Positions 1-5,522 of a stretch of DNA of 5,824 bases are shown here, one piece after another. Each line of letters begins with the position of its first letter. The first letter of the stretch is position 1. The notes under the pieces were generated by a model. It had not been told where the DNA came from. It worked only from the letters and a program-made list of their open reading frames with translations, and searched no databases. A program made the position numbers and the translations under genes. Location of the stretch: assembly GCA_016927155.1 (NCBI GenBank), contig JAFGNE010000048.1, forward strand, positions 1-5,824. The letters run 5' to 3'. This DNA is from Candidatus Peregrinibacteria bacterium. Lineage in GTDB: Bacteria > Patescibacteriota > Gracilibacteria > UM-FILTER-43-11.

Positions 1-77
1 AAGGAGGGAATCGAACCCTCACTCCCGAAGGAACACGATTTTGAGTCGTGCGCGTCTACCAATTCCGCCACCCGGGC
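1..77 (-). tRNA. tRNA-Leu (anticodon CAA), 3' end cut by window edge
   Basis: Read on the minus strand, the sequence folds as a class II tRNA. The 5' acceptor strand GCCCGGG is at 77-71, the D arm at 68-52, and the anticodon stem CACGA/TCGTG encloses the loop CTCAAAA, with the anticodon CAA at 43-41. A long 13-nt variable arm (33-21) forms a TTCC/GGAG stem closed by a TTCG tetraloop. The T arm is GAGGG-TTCGATT-CCCTC (20-4). The long variable arm, the GGCGGAATTGGTAGACGC D-arm wording and the CAA anticodon identify a leucine tRNA reading UUG. Only three bases of the 3' acceptor strand are inside the window, so the rest of the acceptor strand, the discriminator base and any encoded CCA cannot be seen. 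The first two visible acceptor pairs after C66 would be G-U if the 5' strand is as read. Confidence 0.96.
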
Positions 78-98
78 ACATACGTTAAAAGCAAAAAA

Positions 99-127
99 AT
101 ATTAGGGAGTTAACCCATTAATGTCAA
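99..127 (-). promoter_or_regulatory. Sigma70-type promoter of the tRNA-Leu gene
   Basis: On the minus strand a perfect -35 hexamer TTGACA (127-122) is followed after exactly 17 bp by a -10 hexamer TAATAT (104-99), five of six matches to consensus. The predicted start, about 7 nt further on near position 92, would give a roughly 15-nt 5' leader before the mature tRNA end at 77. Both boxes and the spacer match the housekeeping sigma factor rule, and a strong promoter is expected for a tRNA. The -35 box lies just 4 bp from the start codon of the divergent gene at 132. Confidence 0.82.
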
Positions 128-131
128 TGAA

Positions 132-389
132 ATGCTGAATGTTGAACAGGAAATAGAAGCCGTCAAAGAGCGCAACAAACGCGTAGAAGCCGACAAGGCC
201 TGGGAACTTTCCTGGACGCGCCGGGTCCTCATCGCCCTTTCAACCTACATCCTGATCGTTCTTTTCATGTTTTTCGCCGGTCTCCCCTCCCCTTTCATCA
301 ATGCTATCGTGCCGAGCGCCGCGTACCTCGTTTCCATGAGCGCGATGCCCTATTTTAAAAAGTGGTGGCTCAACCAAAGAAATAAATGA
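132..389 (+). CDS. Small conserved two-helix membrane protein, function unknown
   Basis: The 85-residue product has a charged, probably helical N-terminus (residues 1-30), rich in Glu, Lys and Arg and including the segment RVEADKAWE at 17-25. Two hydrophobic segments follow at about 31-49 and 52-73, and the tail is basic and tryptophan-containing (KKWW at 76-79). I recognise this wording (ERNxRVExDKAWE followed by a W-T-R-R boundary) as a widespread uncharacterised small bacterial protein, frequent in CPR genomes, but I know of no assigned function. The positive-inside rule suggests both ends are cytoplasmic. The ATG at 132 is the only standard start after the in-frame stop at 111-113. No good ribosome site precedes it: AGGGAG at 104-109 is 22 nt away. 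Its TGA stop overlaps the ATG of the next gene (ATGA), so the two are probably co-translated. Confidence 0.8.
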   Translation: MLNVEQEIEAVKERNKRVEADKAWELSWTRRVLIALSTYILIVLFMFFAGLPSPFINAIVPSAAYLVSMSAMPYFKKWWLNQRNK

Positions 390-958
390 CGCTTTGCAAA
401 AAAGGATTCATTGGCGCGGTAACGGTCATTGCCATCGTGTTGGCCATGCCTTTTATGGCCAGCCTTTATGTGAACTTGCGGGCAAGTAGCCAGATTTACA
501 CCAGCGTCGCGGATGCTCCCGCGAAGGATGCCGCCCTCGTTCTTGGCGCGGCGGTTTACGGCAGCCGGCTTTCCGATATATTGCGCGACCGCGTGGATAC
601 GGCGATTGAGATTTACAAGGCGGACAAAGTTAAAAAACTGGTCATGAGCGGCGCCCCCCATGAGGCAAAAGCCATGGCGAATTATGCTGAAAAAAATGGC
701 GTACCAACGGACAAAATTGCCGAGGACCCTAAGGGCCTTGATACCGCCTCTTCGGTCAAAAACTTGACGGCAAAGAGTGTGGTTATCGTGACCCAACGCT
801 ACCACCTGCCTCGCGCCCTTTTTCTTGCCGGCCGGTCAGGCATTGATGCCGTCGGTATAGTAGCGGACAAGCATGAATACATCAAAATCTACGATTTTAA
901 AAAACGGGAACTCTTCGCCACTTCCAAGGCAATAATGGACATGCTGCTTTTTCGCTAA
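386..958 (+). CDS. SanA/YdcF-like DUF218 membrane-anchored protein
   Basis: The 190-residue protein has one N-terminal membrane anchor (residues 8-27) and a DUF218 (YdcF-like) domain for the remainder. Family landmarks visible are ALVLGAAVYG at 50-59, the helix RDRVDTAIEIYK around 67-78, SG at 88-89, VTQRYHLPRALFLA at 135-148 and the C-terminal RELFATSKAIMDM at 174-186. The best-known relative is SanA, an inner-membrane protein of enterobacteria linked to envelope barrier function and vancomycin exclusion; its biochemical activity is not settled. The anchor and the short N-terminus predict that the domain faces outside the cytoplasm. The segment after SG is shorter than I expect for SanA proteins and lacks the usual Asp-Asn there; the DxxGxxT region is also trimmed (DPKGLDT, 114-120). 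The start codon overlaps the stop of the preceding small gene, indicating one transcription unit. Its own stop is four bases from the end of thrS on the other strand. Confidence 0.86.
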   Translation: MTLCKKGFIGAVTVIAIVLAMPFMASLYVNLRASSQIYTSVADAPAKDAALVLGAAVYGSRLSDILRDRVDTAIEIYKADKVKKLVMSGAPHEAKAMANYAEKNGVPTDKIAEDPKGLDTASSVKNLTAKSVVIVTQRYHLPRALFLAGRSGIDAVGIVADKHEYIKIYDFKKRELFATSKAIMDMLLFR

Positions 959-962
959 ACGC

Positions 963-2711
963 CTAAAGCTTCCTTTCCTCAATTTCTTTCTTAAGCTCAT
1001 GGATGAAAGCCCCGAGCTTCATGACTTTCTGCTGTTTGGTCTTGTAATCGCGCACGGCCACCTGCCCGCTTTCTTTTTCCTTATCGCCCAAAACCAGCAT
1101 ATAAGGATGTTTTTCCATTTCGGCGCGGCGGATGCGTTTGCCTAAAGTGTCATCGGCTCTCAAAATTTCAACGCGAATACCTTCAGCGAATAATTGCTGC
1201 CGGACTTTTTCGGCGTAATCTTCGTGGGGCGCCGCCACAGGAATCAGGCTCACTTGCACGGGCGCGAGCCACGCGGGGAAAGCGCCGGCATAATGCTCAA
1301 TCATGACGCCGAAAAACCGTTCCAGGGAACCGAGCAGGGCGCGGTGGACCATATAGGGCTGGTGCTCCTTGCCGTCCTCGCCGACATAAACCATATTAAA
1401 GCGTTCGGGCAGATTAAAATCGAACTGGATGGTGCTCATCTGCCATTCCCGCCCTAACGCGTCCCGCACTTTAAGGTCGATTTTCGGGCCATAAAAGGCG
1501 CCGCCCCCTTCATCGATCTGGCAATCGAGTTTTTCTTTATCCACCGCTTTCTGCAGGGCCTTGGTGGCCTGGTCCCATTTTTTCTTCTCGCCCACGCTTT
1601 TTTCGGGCTTGGTGGAAATATAAGCCTTCACATCGTTGAACCCAAAAGACTTCCACATAAAAAGTGAAAATCGGAGCACCTCAACGATTTCATCTTCCAC
1701 CTGTTCGGGGGTGCAGATGATGTGGGCGTCGTCCTGAGTAAATCCGCGCACACGGAGCAACCCGTGGAGCACACCACTCGCCTCATAACGGTAAACCGTG
1801 CCCAGTTCCGCCCAGCGCATCGGCAAATCCCGATAGGATCGGGTCCCATTCTTGTACATCATAATGTGAAAAGGGCAGTTCATCGGCTTAACAAAAAAAT
1901 CCTCGTCATCAATGCTCATCGGGGAATACATGCTTTCCCTATAAAAATCCAGATGCCCCGAAGTTTCCCAAAGCCAGGACCGGCCGATATGGGGGGTATA
2001 AACCATTTCGTAGCCGTTTTTAAAATGCTGCTCCTTCCAAAAATTTTCCACCGCGTGGCGGATACGCCCCCCTTTAGGATGCCAGTAAATCAGCCCGGCG
2101 CCCGCCTGATCATGGGTACTGAAAAGATCGAGTTCTTTGCCCAGTTTGCGGTGGTCGCGTTTTCCCGCCTCTTCGCGCATTTTAAGATAATTTTCCAATT
2201 CCTCCTTCGTTTCAAAAGCCAAACCATAAATACGCTGGAGCATGGGGCGTTTTTCATCCCCGCGCCAATAAGCGCCGGCTATTTTATCCAATTTAAACGA
2301 AGCGGCCGCCAGCTCCCCCGTTGAAAAAACGTGAGGGCCTTTGCATAAATCCACGAAAGGGCCGTTTTTGTAAAAATTGACTTTTTTTTCGCCGGTTTCC
2401 TTCAAATCCGCGACCAATTCCACTTTATAAGGTTGCTTGGCTTGCTTCAGGCACTCGATGGCTTTGTCCACCGGTTCGTCGTAATGCTCGAATTTCTGGT
2501 TTTCCCTGATGATCTGCCTCATCTTTTTTTCCAAAATCGGCAAATCTTCCGGGATGAGCGTGCGCGGCAGGTCGAAATCGTAGTAAAAACCGGTTTCAAT
2601 AGTTGGACCGATTCCCAGCTTGGCTTCGGGAAACATAGAGAGGACGGCCTGCGCCAAAACGTGGGAAAAGCTATGGCGGACGGCGTCAAGGGAAGGGGCT
2701 TTTGCTTTCAT
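963..2711 (-). CDS. thrS: Threonyl-tRNA synthetase lacking the TGS domain
   Basis: This class II synthetase (582 residues) charges tRNA-Thr with threonine in the cytoplasm. The N2 editing domain comes first, with HxxxH at H13/H17 and C123/H127. The catalytic core spans about residues 188-480, with zinc ligands C279, H330 and H456 and motif 2 Arg at R308. The anticodon-binding domain is about 481-582. Against E. coli ThrRS numbering (H73/H77, C182/H186, C334, H385, H511, R363) the offset is 60 at the editing site and 55 in the core. The missing part is therefore the N-terminal TGS domain, and the rest is intact. ATG at 2711 fits a start directly at the editing domain. No Shine-Dalgarno site is visible before it, and the leader predicted from the TATAAT box is about 15 nt. 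That leaves no space for a T-box or an E. coli-type thrS operator. No other gene is co-directional inside the window. Confidence 0.98.
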   Translation of the reverse strand: MKAKAPSLDAVRHSFSHVLAQAVLSMFPEAKLGIGPTIETGFYYDFDLPRTLIPEDLPILEKKMRQIIRENQKFEHYDEPVDKAIECLKQAKQPYKVELVADLKETGEKKVNFYKNGPFVDLCKGPHVFSTGELAAASFKLDKIAGAYWRGDEKRPMLQRIYGLAFETKEELENYLKMREEAGKRDHRKLGKELDLFSTHDQAGAGLIYWHPKGGRIRHAVENFWKEQHFKNGYEMVYTPHIGRSWLWETSGHLDFYRESMYSPMSIDDEDFFVKPMNCPFHIMMYKNGTRSYRDLPMRWAELGTVYRYEASGVLHGLLRVRGFTQDDAHIICTPEQVEDEIVEVLRFSLFMWKSFGFNDVKAYISTKPEKSVGEKKKWDQATKALQKAVDKEKLDCQIDEGGGAFYGPKIDLKVRDALGREWQMSTIQFDFNLPERFNMVYVGEDGKEHQPYMVHRALLGSLERFFGVMIEHYAGAFPAWLAPVQVSLIPVAAPHEDYAEKVRQQLFAEGIRVEILRADDTLGKRIRRAEMEKHPYMLVLGDKEKESGQVAVRDYKTKQQKVMKLGAFIHELKKEIEERKL

Positions 2712-2732
2712 ATTTTAAAGTTAACTAAAGGG

Positions 2733-2738
2733 ATTATA
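2733..2738 (-). promoter_or_regulatory. -10 box of the thrS promoter
   Basis: A perfect TATAAT reads on the minus strand at 2738-2733, leaving 21 bp before the thrS ATG at 2711. The predicted transcript starts near 2726, giving a leader of about 15 nt. No good -35 hexamer is visible at 16-18 bp upstream (the best is TGGAAT, three matches). The call rests on the -10 match and its position in a divergent intergenic region, which must hold promoters in both directions. Confidence 0.6.
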
Positions 2739-2746
2739 AAAAATTA

Positions 2747-2755
2747 TGCTAAAAT
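2747..2755 (+). promoter_or_regulatory. Extended -10 promoter (TGcTAAAAT) of the 2779 operon
   Basis: The extended -10 element TG-C-TAAAAT lies on the plus strand 23 bp before the ATG at 2779. It predicts transcription from about 2762 with a roughly 17-nt leader that contains the ribosome site. No -35 match is evident, as is common for extended -10 promoters. It sits beside the oppositely oriented thrS -10 box, so the two promoters share one 67-bp region. Confidence 0.55.
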
Positions 2756-2769
2756 ATTCCAGTATTAAA

Positions 2770-2774
2770 AAGGA
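2770..2774 (+). promoter_or_regulatory. Ribosome binding site fixing the start at 2779
   Basis: AAGGA is followed by a four-base spacer and ATG at 2779. This is the clearest Shine-Dalgarno-like site in the window. It argues against the earlier in-frame ATG at 2746, which overlaps the extended -10 element and would not be on the transcript. Confidence 0.6.
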
Positions 2775-2778
2775 ACCT

Positions 2779-3021
2779 ATGTCCTTTCTCATTATCCTTT
2801 ATCTCATTCTCCTGGCGGTTTTCCTGTTTATAAGCGCCCTTGTCGTGCGCCATGGCATGAAATACGGCTACCTTTCACCGCGATTCAGGATAGTTTTGTT
2901 TGTTTTTGGATTTTTAGCTGTTTTAGTCATTTTGCTTTCCCTGTATTTTCTTATTTTGCTTTCTTCCGAAAAAGAGCCTTCCGTGAAACCGCCTTCTTTT
3001 TCCGGCGAACTCAATTTTTAA
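2779..3021 (+). CDS. Small two-helix membrane protein, function unknown
   Basis: The 80-residue product is almost entirely two hydrophobic segments (about 3-23 and 37-62) joined by a short basic loop (RHGMKYGYLSPRFR, 24-37). A polar, proline-containing tail follows (63-80). The basic loop suggests a cytoplasmic hairpin turn with both ends outside. I do not recognise a family. The start at 2779 is chosen for the AAGGA site just upstream. The gene precedes the glycosyltransferase in the same reading frame, separated by the TAA at 3019-3021 and only 12 further bases to the probable start, so the two are almost certainly one transcript and perhaps translationally coupled. A helper or membrane partner of the glycosyltransferase is possible, but position is the only support. 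Confidence 0.68.
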   Translation: MSFLIILYLILLAVFLFISALVVRHGMKYGYLSPRFRIVLFVFGFLAVLVILLSLYFLILLSSEKEPSVKPPSFSGELNF

Positions 3022-3033
3022 CTTCACGCTCCC

Positions 3034-4608
3034 CTGGTAACCCGAATCCTTGAAATCATTCCCGGGGCCCTTATTTGGCTGGCGCTTCTCTTGCCTTTTA
3101 TTTTTTCATTCGGCTATCCGCACGCGGTCGCGATTTTTGTGCTGTTCTACACGGTGCTGTGGCTTATCCGTTCATTTGGTTTTTCTTACTATCTGCTTCT
3201 CGGCTATTTCCGCATGCGCCGCTACATGACGGTGGACTGGAAAAGGTACGCGGATTCTTTTAACCATACCGATTTTGTGGCGGCAATCAAAAGGGCCTTG
3301 CCGGAAGCGCAGACAGTGCTCTCTGAACTTCATGAAAAATACCAAAAAACACCCCTGAACCGCCGCAAAGAAAGCGAAAGCATCCATCATCTGATCATTC
3401 TTCCCACCTACAAAGAAGATGTGGAAATCCTGCGGCATTCGTTCCAGGCTGTCGCGGACGCTCATTGTGACCTGGATAAAATCATCATGGTTTTGGCCAT
3501 TGAAGAACGCGACCGCGAAAGGGGCCTAAAAAACAGCGAAATCCTGCATTCCGAATTCGGCGGGAAGCTGAAACATTTCTGGACGATCGAACACCCTTCG
3601 GATCTGCCCGGAGAAGTCCCCGGAAAAGGCGGAAACATTTCCTACGCGGGAAAGGAAGCCGCCAAAAAAATCGTGGAAATGGGCCTTAATCCTTCTGATG
3701 TTGTCGTAACCACTATCGACGCCGACAACATCATCCACCCGGATTACCTGCCCTGCCTCACGCTCCATTATATTGCGGAACCCGAACGGAAAATGAGGAG
3801 CTACCAGTCATTGCCGCTTTTTTTCAATAACATCTGGCAGGTGCCCATCATGAACCGGCTCGTGGCGCTCGGCAGCACGTTTTGGCATATTATCCTGCTC
3901 GGGCTCCCGGATAGGCTCAAAAATTTCGCGGCGCATTCCCAGCCGCTCGACGCGCTCATGGAAATGGATTTCTGGTCAAAGACGAGCATCGTGGAAGACG
4001 GCCACCAGTTCTGGCGCTCCTACTTCCATTTTAAGGGCAATTATGAAGTCACCCCCCTCTTCATTCCCATTTACCAGGACGCCGTACAGCTCGACACTTA
4101 CTGGAGCACGCTGAAAGGGCAATACCTGCAATTGCGGCGATGGGCCTGGGGAGTAACGGACATCCCTTTTTCCATCAAAAAAATCTGGCATATGAGAAAG
4201 GAACTTCCCCTGCTCAAGACCTTGCATCGTTTTTATCTCCTGGCTGAAGGCCATTTCATGTGGGCGACCGCCCCCCTCATCATCACTATGGCCCATTATG
4301 TGCCAAGTGTGATCAACAGCACATTCGGCAAATCCGTGACCGCTTACAATCTGGGCATGCTTTTTGGCGTCTTTTTCAGGTTCGCTTATGTCGGCATCCT
4401 TATTTCGATGCTGGTTTCCATGGTCATGCTGCCCAGCCATCCAAAAGGGTGGATGAGGCGGATTTCCGCTATCCCCATGTGGCTCCTGTTGCCGCTCATC
4501 ACCATCGTTTTCGGCGCTATCCCCGCCATTGACGCGCAAACCCGGCTGATGATCGGTCAGCGCCTGGATTTCAATGTGACAAAGAAAATTCGCAAGGCGG
4601 TGCCTTAA
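3034..4608 (+). CDS. Family 2 (GT-A) polytopic membrane glycosyltransferase
   Basis: Numbered from the proposed CTG start at 3034 (524 residues), the order is as follows. Two N-terminal hydrophobic segments lie at about 5-28 and 30-59. A cytoplasmic GT-A domain follows with LPTYKED (123-129), PGKGGN (196-201), the metal/nucleotide-binding DAD at D229/D231, the candidate catalytic ED at E321/D322 and QLRRW (366-370). Three C-terminal membrane segments lie near 406-425, 440-466 and 477-498. This layout and the Q-x-R-R-W motif match processive or cellulose-synthase-like GT2 enzymes; donor and acceptor cannot be told. I recall close wording in CPR proteins. Start: the first standard codon is TTG at 3091, but the family-like segment RILEIIPGALIW lies upstream of it, in the same frame, and contains no ATG, GTG or TTG. 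CTG at 3034 gives the expected N-terminus; ATC or ATT are alternatives. No Shine-Dalgarno site is seen at either, so initiation probably depends on coupling to the preceding gene. Confidence 0.9.
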   Translation: MVTRILEIIPGALIWLALLLPFIFSFGYPHAVAIFVLFYTVLWLIRSFGFSYYLLLGYFRMRRYMTVDWKRYADSFNHTDFVAAIKRALPEAQTVLSELHEKYQKTPLNRRKESESIHHLIILPTYKEDVEILRHSFQAVADAHCDLDKIIMVLAIEERDRERGLKNSEILHSEFGGKLKHFWTIEHPSDLPGEVPGKGGNISYAGKEAAKKIVEMGLNPSDVVVTTIDADNIIHPDYLPCLTLHYIAEPERKMRSYQSLPLFFNNIWQVPIMNRLVALGSTFWHIILLGLPDRLKNFAAHSQPLDALMEMDFWSKTSIVEDGHQFWRSYFHFKGNYEVTPLFIPIYQDAVQLDTYWSTLKGQYLQLRRWAWGVTDIPFSIKKIWHMRKELPLLKTLHRFYLLAEGHFMWATAPLIITMAHYVPSVINSTFGKSVTAYNLGMLFGVFFRFAYVGILISMLVSMVMLPSHPKGWMRRISAIPMWLLLPLITIVFGAIPAIDAQTRLMIGQRLDFNVTKKIRKAVP

Positions 4609-4610
4609 TG

Positions 4611-4619
4611 TGGTAAAAT
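4611..4619 (+). promoter_or_regulatory. Extended -10 promoter (TGgTAAAAT) of pdxS
   Basis: TG-G-TAAAAT begins two bases after the glycosyltransferase stop codon and leaves 22 bp before the pdxS ATG. It predicts a start near 4626 and a leader of about 16 nt. The element is the same as that before 2779 apart from one base and has nearly the same distance to the start codon, which raises its credibility. No -35 hexamer is evident. Read-through from the upstream operon may also supply pdxS, since no terminator is visible. Confidence 0.55.
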
Positions 4620-4641
4620 TTTCGCGCAATAACCGATAACA

Positions 4642-5517
4642 ATGAAAAAGAACACCCTCCTCCTTAAAAAAGGCCTCGCCCAGATGCTCAAGGGCGGCGT
4701 GATTATGGATGTGACGAATGAACAGCAGGCGAAAATCGCGGAACGGGCCGGCGCGGTAGCCGTGATGGCCCTTGAACGTGTGCCTTCGGATATCCGTGCC
4801 CAGGGAGGCGTCGCCCGCATGAGCGACCCCGCCATGATTAAAAAAATCATTAAATCGGTTACGATCCCCGTGATGGCCAAAGCGCGTATCGGCCACTTCG
4901 TGGAAGCGCAGATTTTAGAAGCCCTGAAAGTGGACTATATTGATGAAAGCGAAGTGCTGACCCCCGCCGACGAGGAAGCTCACATCGACAAATCCAAATT
5001 CAAGGTGCCGTTCGTGTGCGGCGCGCGCAATTTGGGCGAAGCCTTGCGTAGGATCGAGGAAGGCGCCGCCATGATAAGAACGAAAGGCGAAGCGGGAACC
5101 GGCAACGTGGTGGAGGCCGTGCGCCACATGAAAGCCATGAACCGCGAAATCACGGCTTTAAAAAAAATGTCCGCAATGCAAACAAAAACTTATGCCAAAA
5201 AGGAATGTGTGGACCTTGAACTTGCGCAAAAAACCGCCAAACTGGGCCGCCTGCCGGTCGTTAATTTTGCCGCAGGAGGCATCGCCACCCCCGCGGACGC
5301 GGCCATGATGATGCAATTGGGATGCGATGGCGTTTTCGTGGGCTCCGGCATTTTTAAATCCAAAAATCCTGAAAAACGGGCGCGGGCGATCGTTGAAGCG
5401 GTAACGCACTTTAATAATCCAAAAATCCTGGCTAAAATATCGGAAAATTTAGGCGAAGCAATGCCTGGCCTTGAAATAAAAACACTTGAAACTAAAATGG
5501 CAAACCGAGGCTTATAA
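4642..5517 (+). CDS. pdxS: Pyridoxal 5'-phosphate synthase subunit PdxS (Pdx1)
   Basis: PdxS is the TIM-barrel synthase of the DXP-independent vitamin B6 route. It makes PLP from ribose 5-phosphate, glyceraldehyde 3-phosphate and ammonia, the ammonia normally coming from the glutaminase PdxT. The 291-residue protein is full length. The catalytic residues known from B. subtilis (D24, K81, K149) appear as D23, K80 and K148, each shifted by one. Other signatures are ERVPSDIR (45-52), KGEAGTGN (148-155), NFAAGGIATPADA (208-220), GVFVGSGIFKS (230-240) and the C-terminal MANRG. The stretch at about 171-200 is the most divergent. ATG at 4642 gives the usual N-terminus; no Shine-Dalgarno site precedes it. 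No pdxT follows: the next gene is a polyprenyl-phosphate transferase, five bases after the stop. The enzyme would need PdxT encoded elsewhere or free ammonia. Confidence 0.97.
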   Translation: MKKNTLLLKKGLAQMLKGGVIMDVTNEQQAKIAERAGAVAVMALERVPSDIRAQGGVARMSDPAMIKKIIKSVTIPVMAKARIGHFVEAQILEALKVDYIDESEVLTPADEEAHIDKSKFKVPFVCGARNLGEALRRIEEGAAMIRTKGEAGTGNVVEAVRHMKAMNREITALKKMSAMQTKTYAKKECVDLELAQKTAKLGRLPVVNFAAGGIATPADAAMMMQLGCDGVFVGSGIFKSKNPEKRARAIVEAVTHFNNPKILAKISENLGEAMPGLEIKTLETKMANRGL

Positions 5518-5518
5518 T
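5513..5518 (+). promoter_or_regulatory. Possible -10 box overlapping the pdxS stop codon
   Basis: A perfect TATAAT covers the pdxS TAA (5515-5517) and ends 4 bp before the ATG at 5523. If active, transcription would begin at or just inside the start codon, giving a leaderless message. There is no -35 match at normal spacing (TTGAAA at 5486-5491 is 21 bp away) and no TG extension. Chance overlap with the stop codon is quite possible. Confidence 0.3.
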
Positions 5519-5522
5519 ACCC

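Noticed and set aside
350..805. 151-codon open frame on the minus strand
   Set aside because: It is antisense to the SanA-like gene, whose domain motifs are clear; the translated product has no recognisable features.
1722..2324. 200-codon open frame on the plus strand inside thrS
   Set aside because: It is fully antisense to the catalytic and editing parts of thrS, has no ribosome site and no family-like wording.
2746..2778. Upstream in-frame ATG giving an 11-residue longer version of the small membrane protein
   Set aside because: This ATG overlaps the extended -10 element and would lie upstream of the predicted transcript start. ATG 2779 has AAGGA at four bases and starts directly with the membrane helix.
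3060..3076. CCCGGGGCCC followed by T-rich bases, resembling a terminator between the small gene and the glycosyltransferase
   Set aside because: The palindrome has no loop long enough for a stable hairpin and the T-run is interrupted. The bases also encode the conserved PGALIW part of the glycosyltransferase N-terminus.
3976..4896. 306-codon open frame on the minus strand
   Set aside because: It is antisense to the glycosyltransferase and pdxS, both with clear motifs. The product is rich in His, Gly, Arg and Asp with no recognisable domain, as expected for a shadow of G+C-biased codons.
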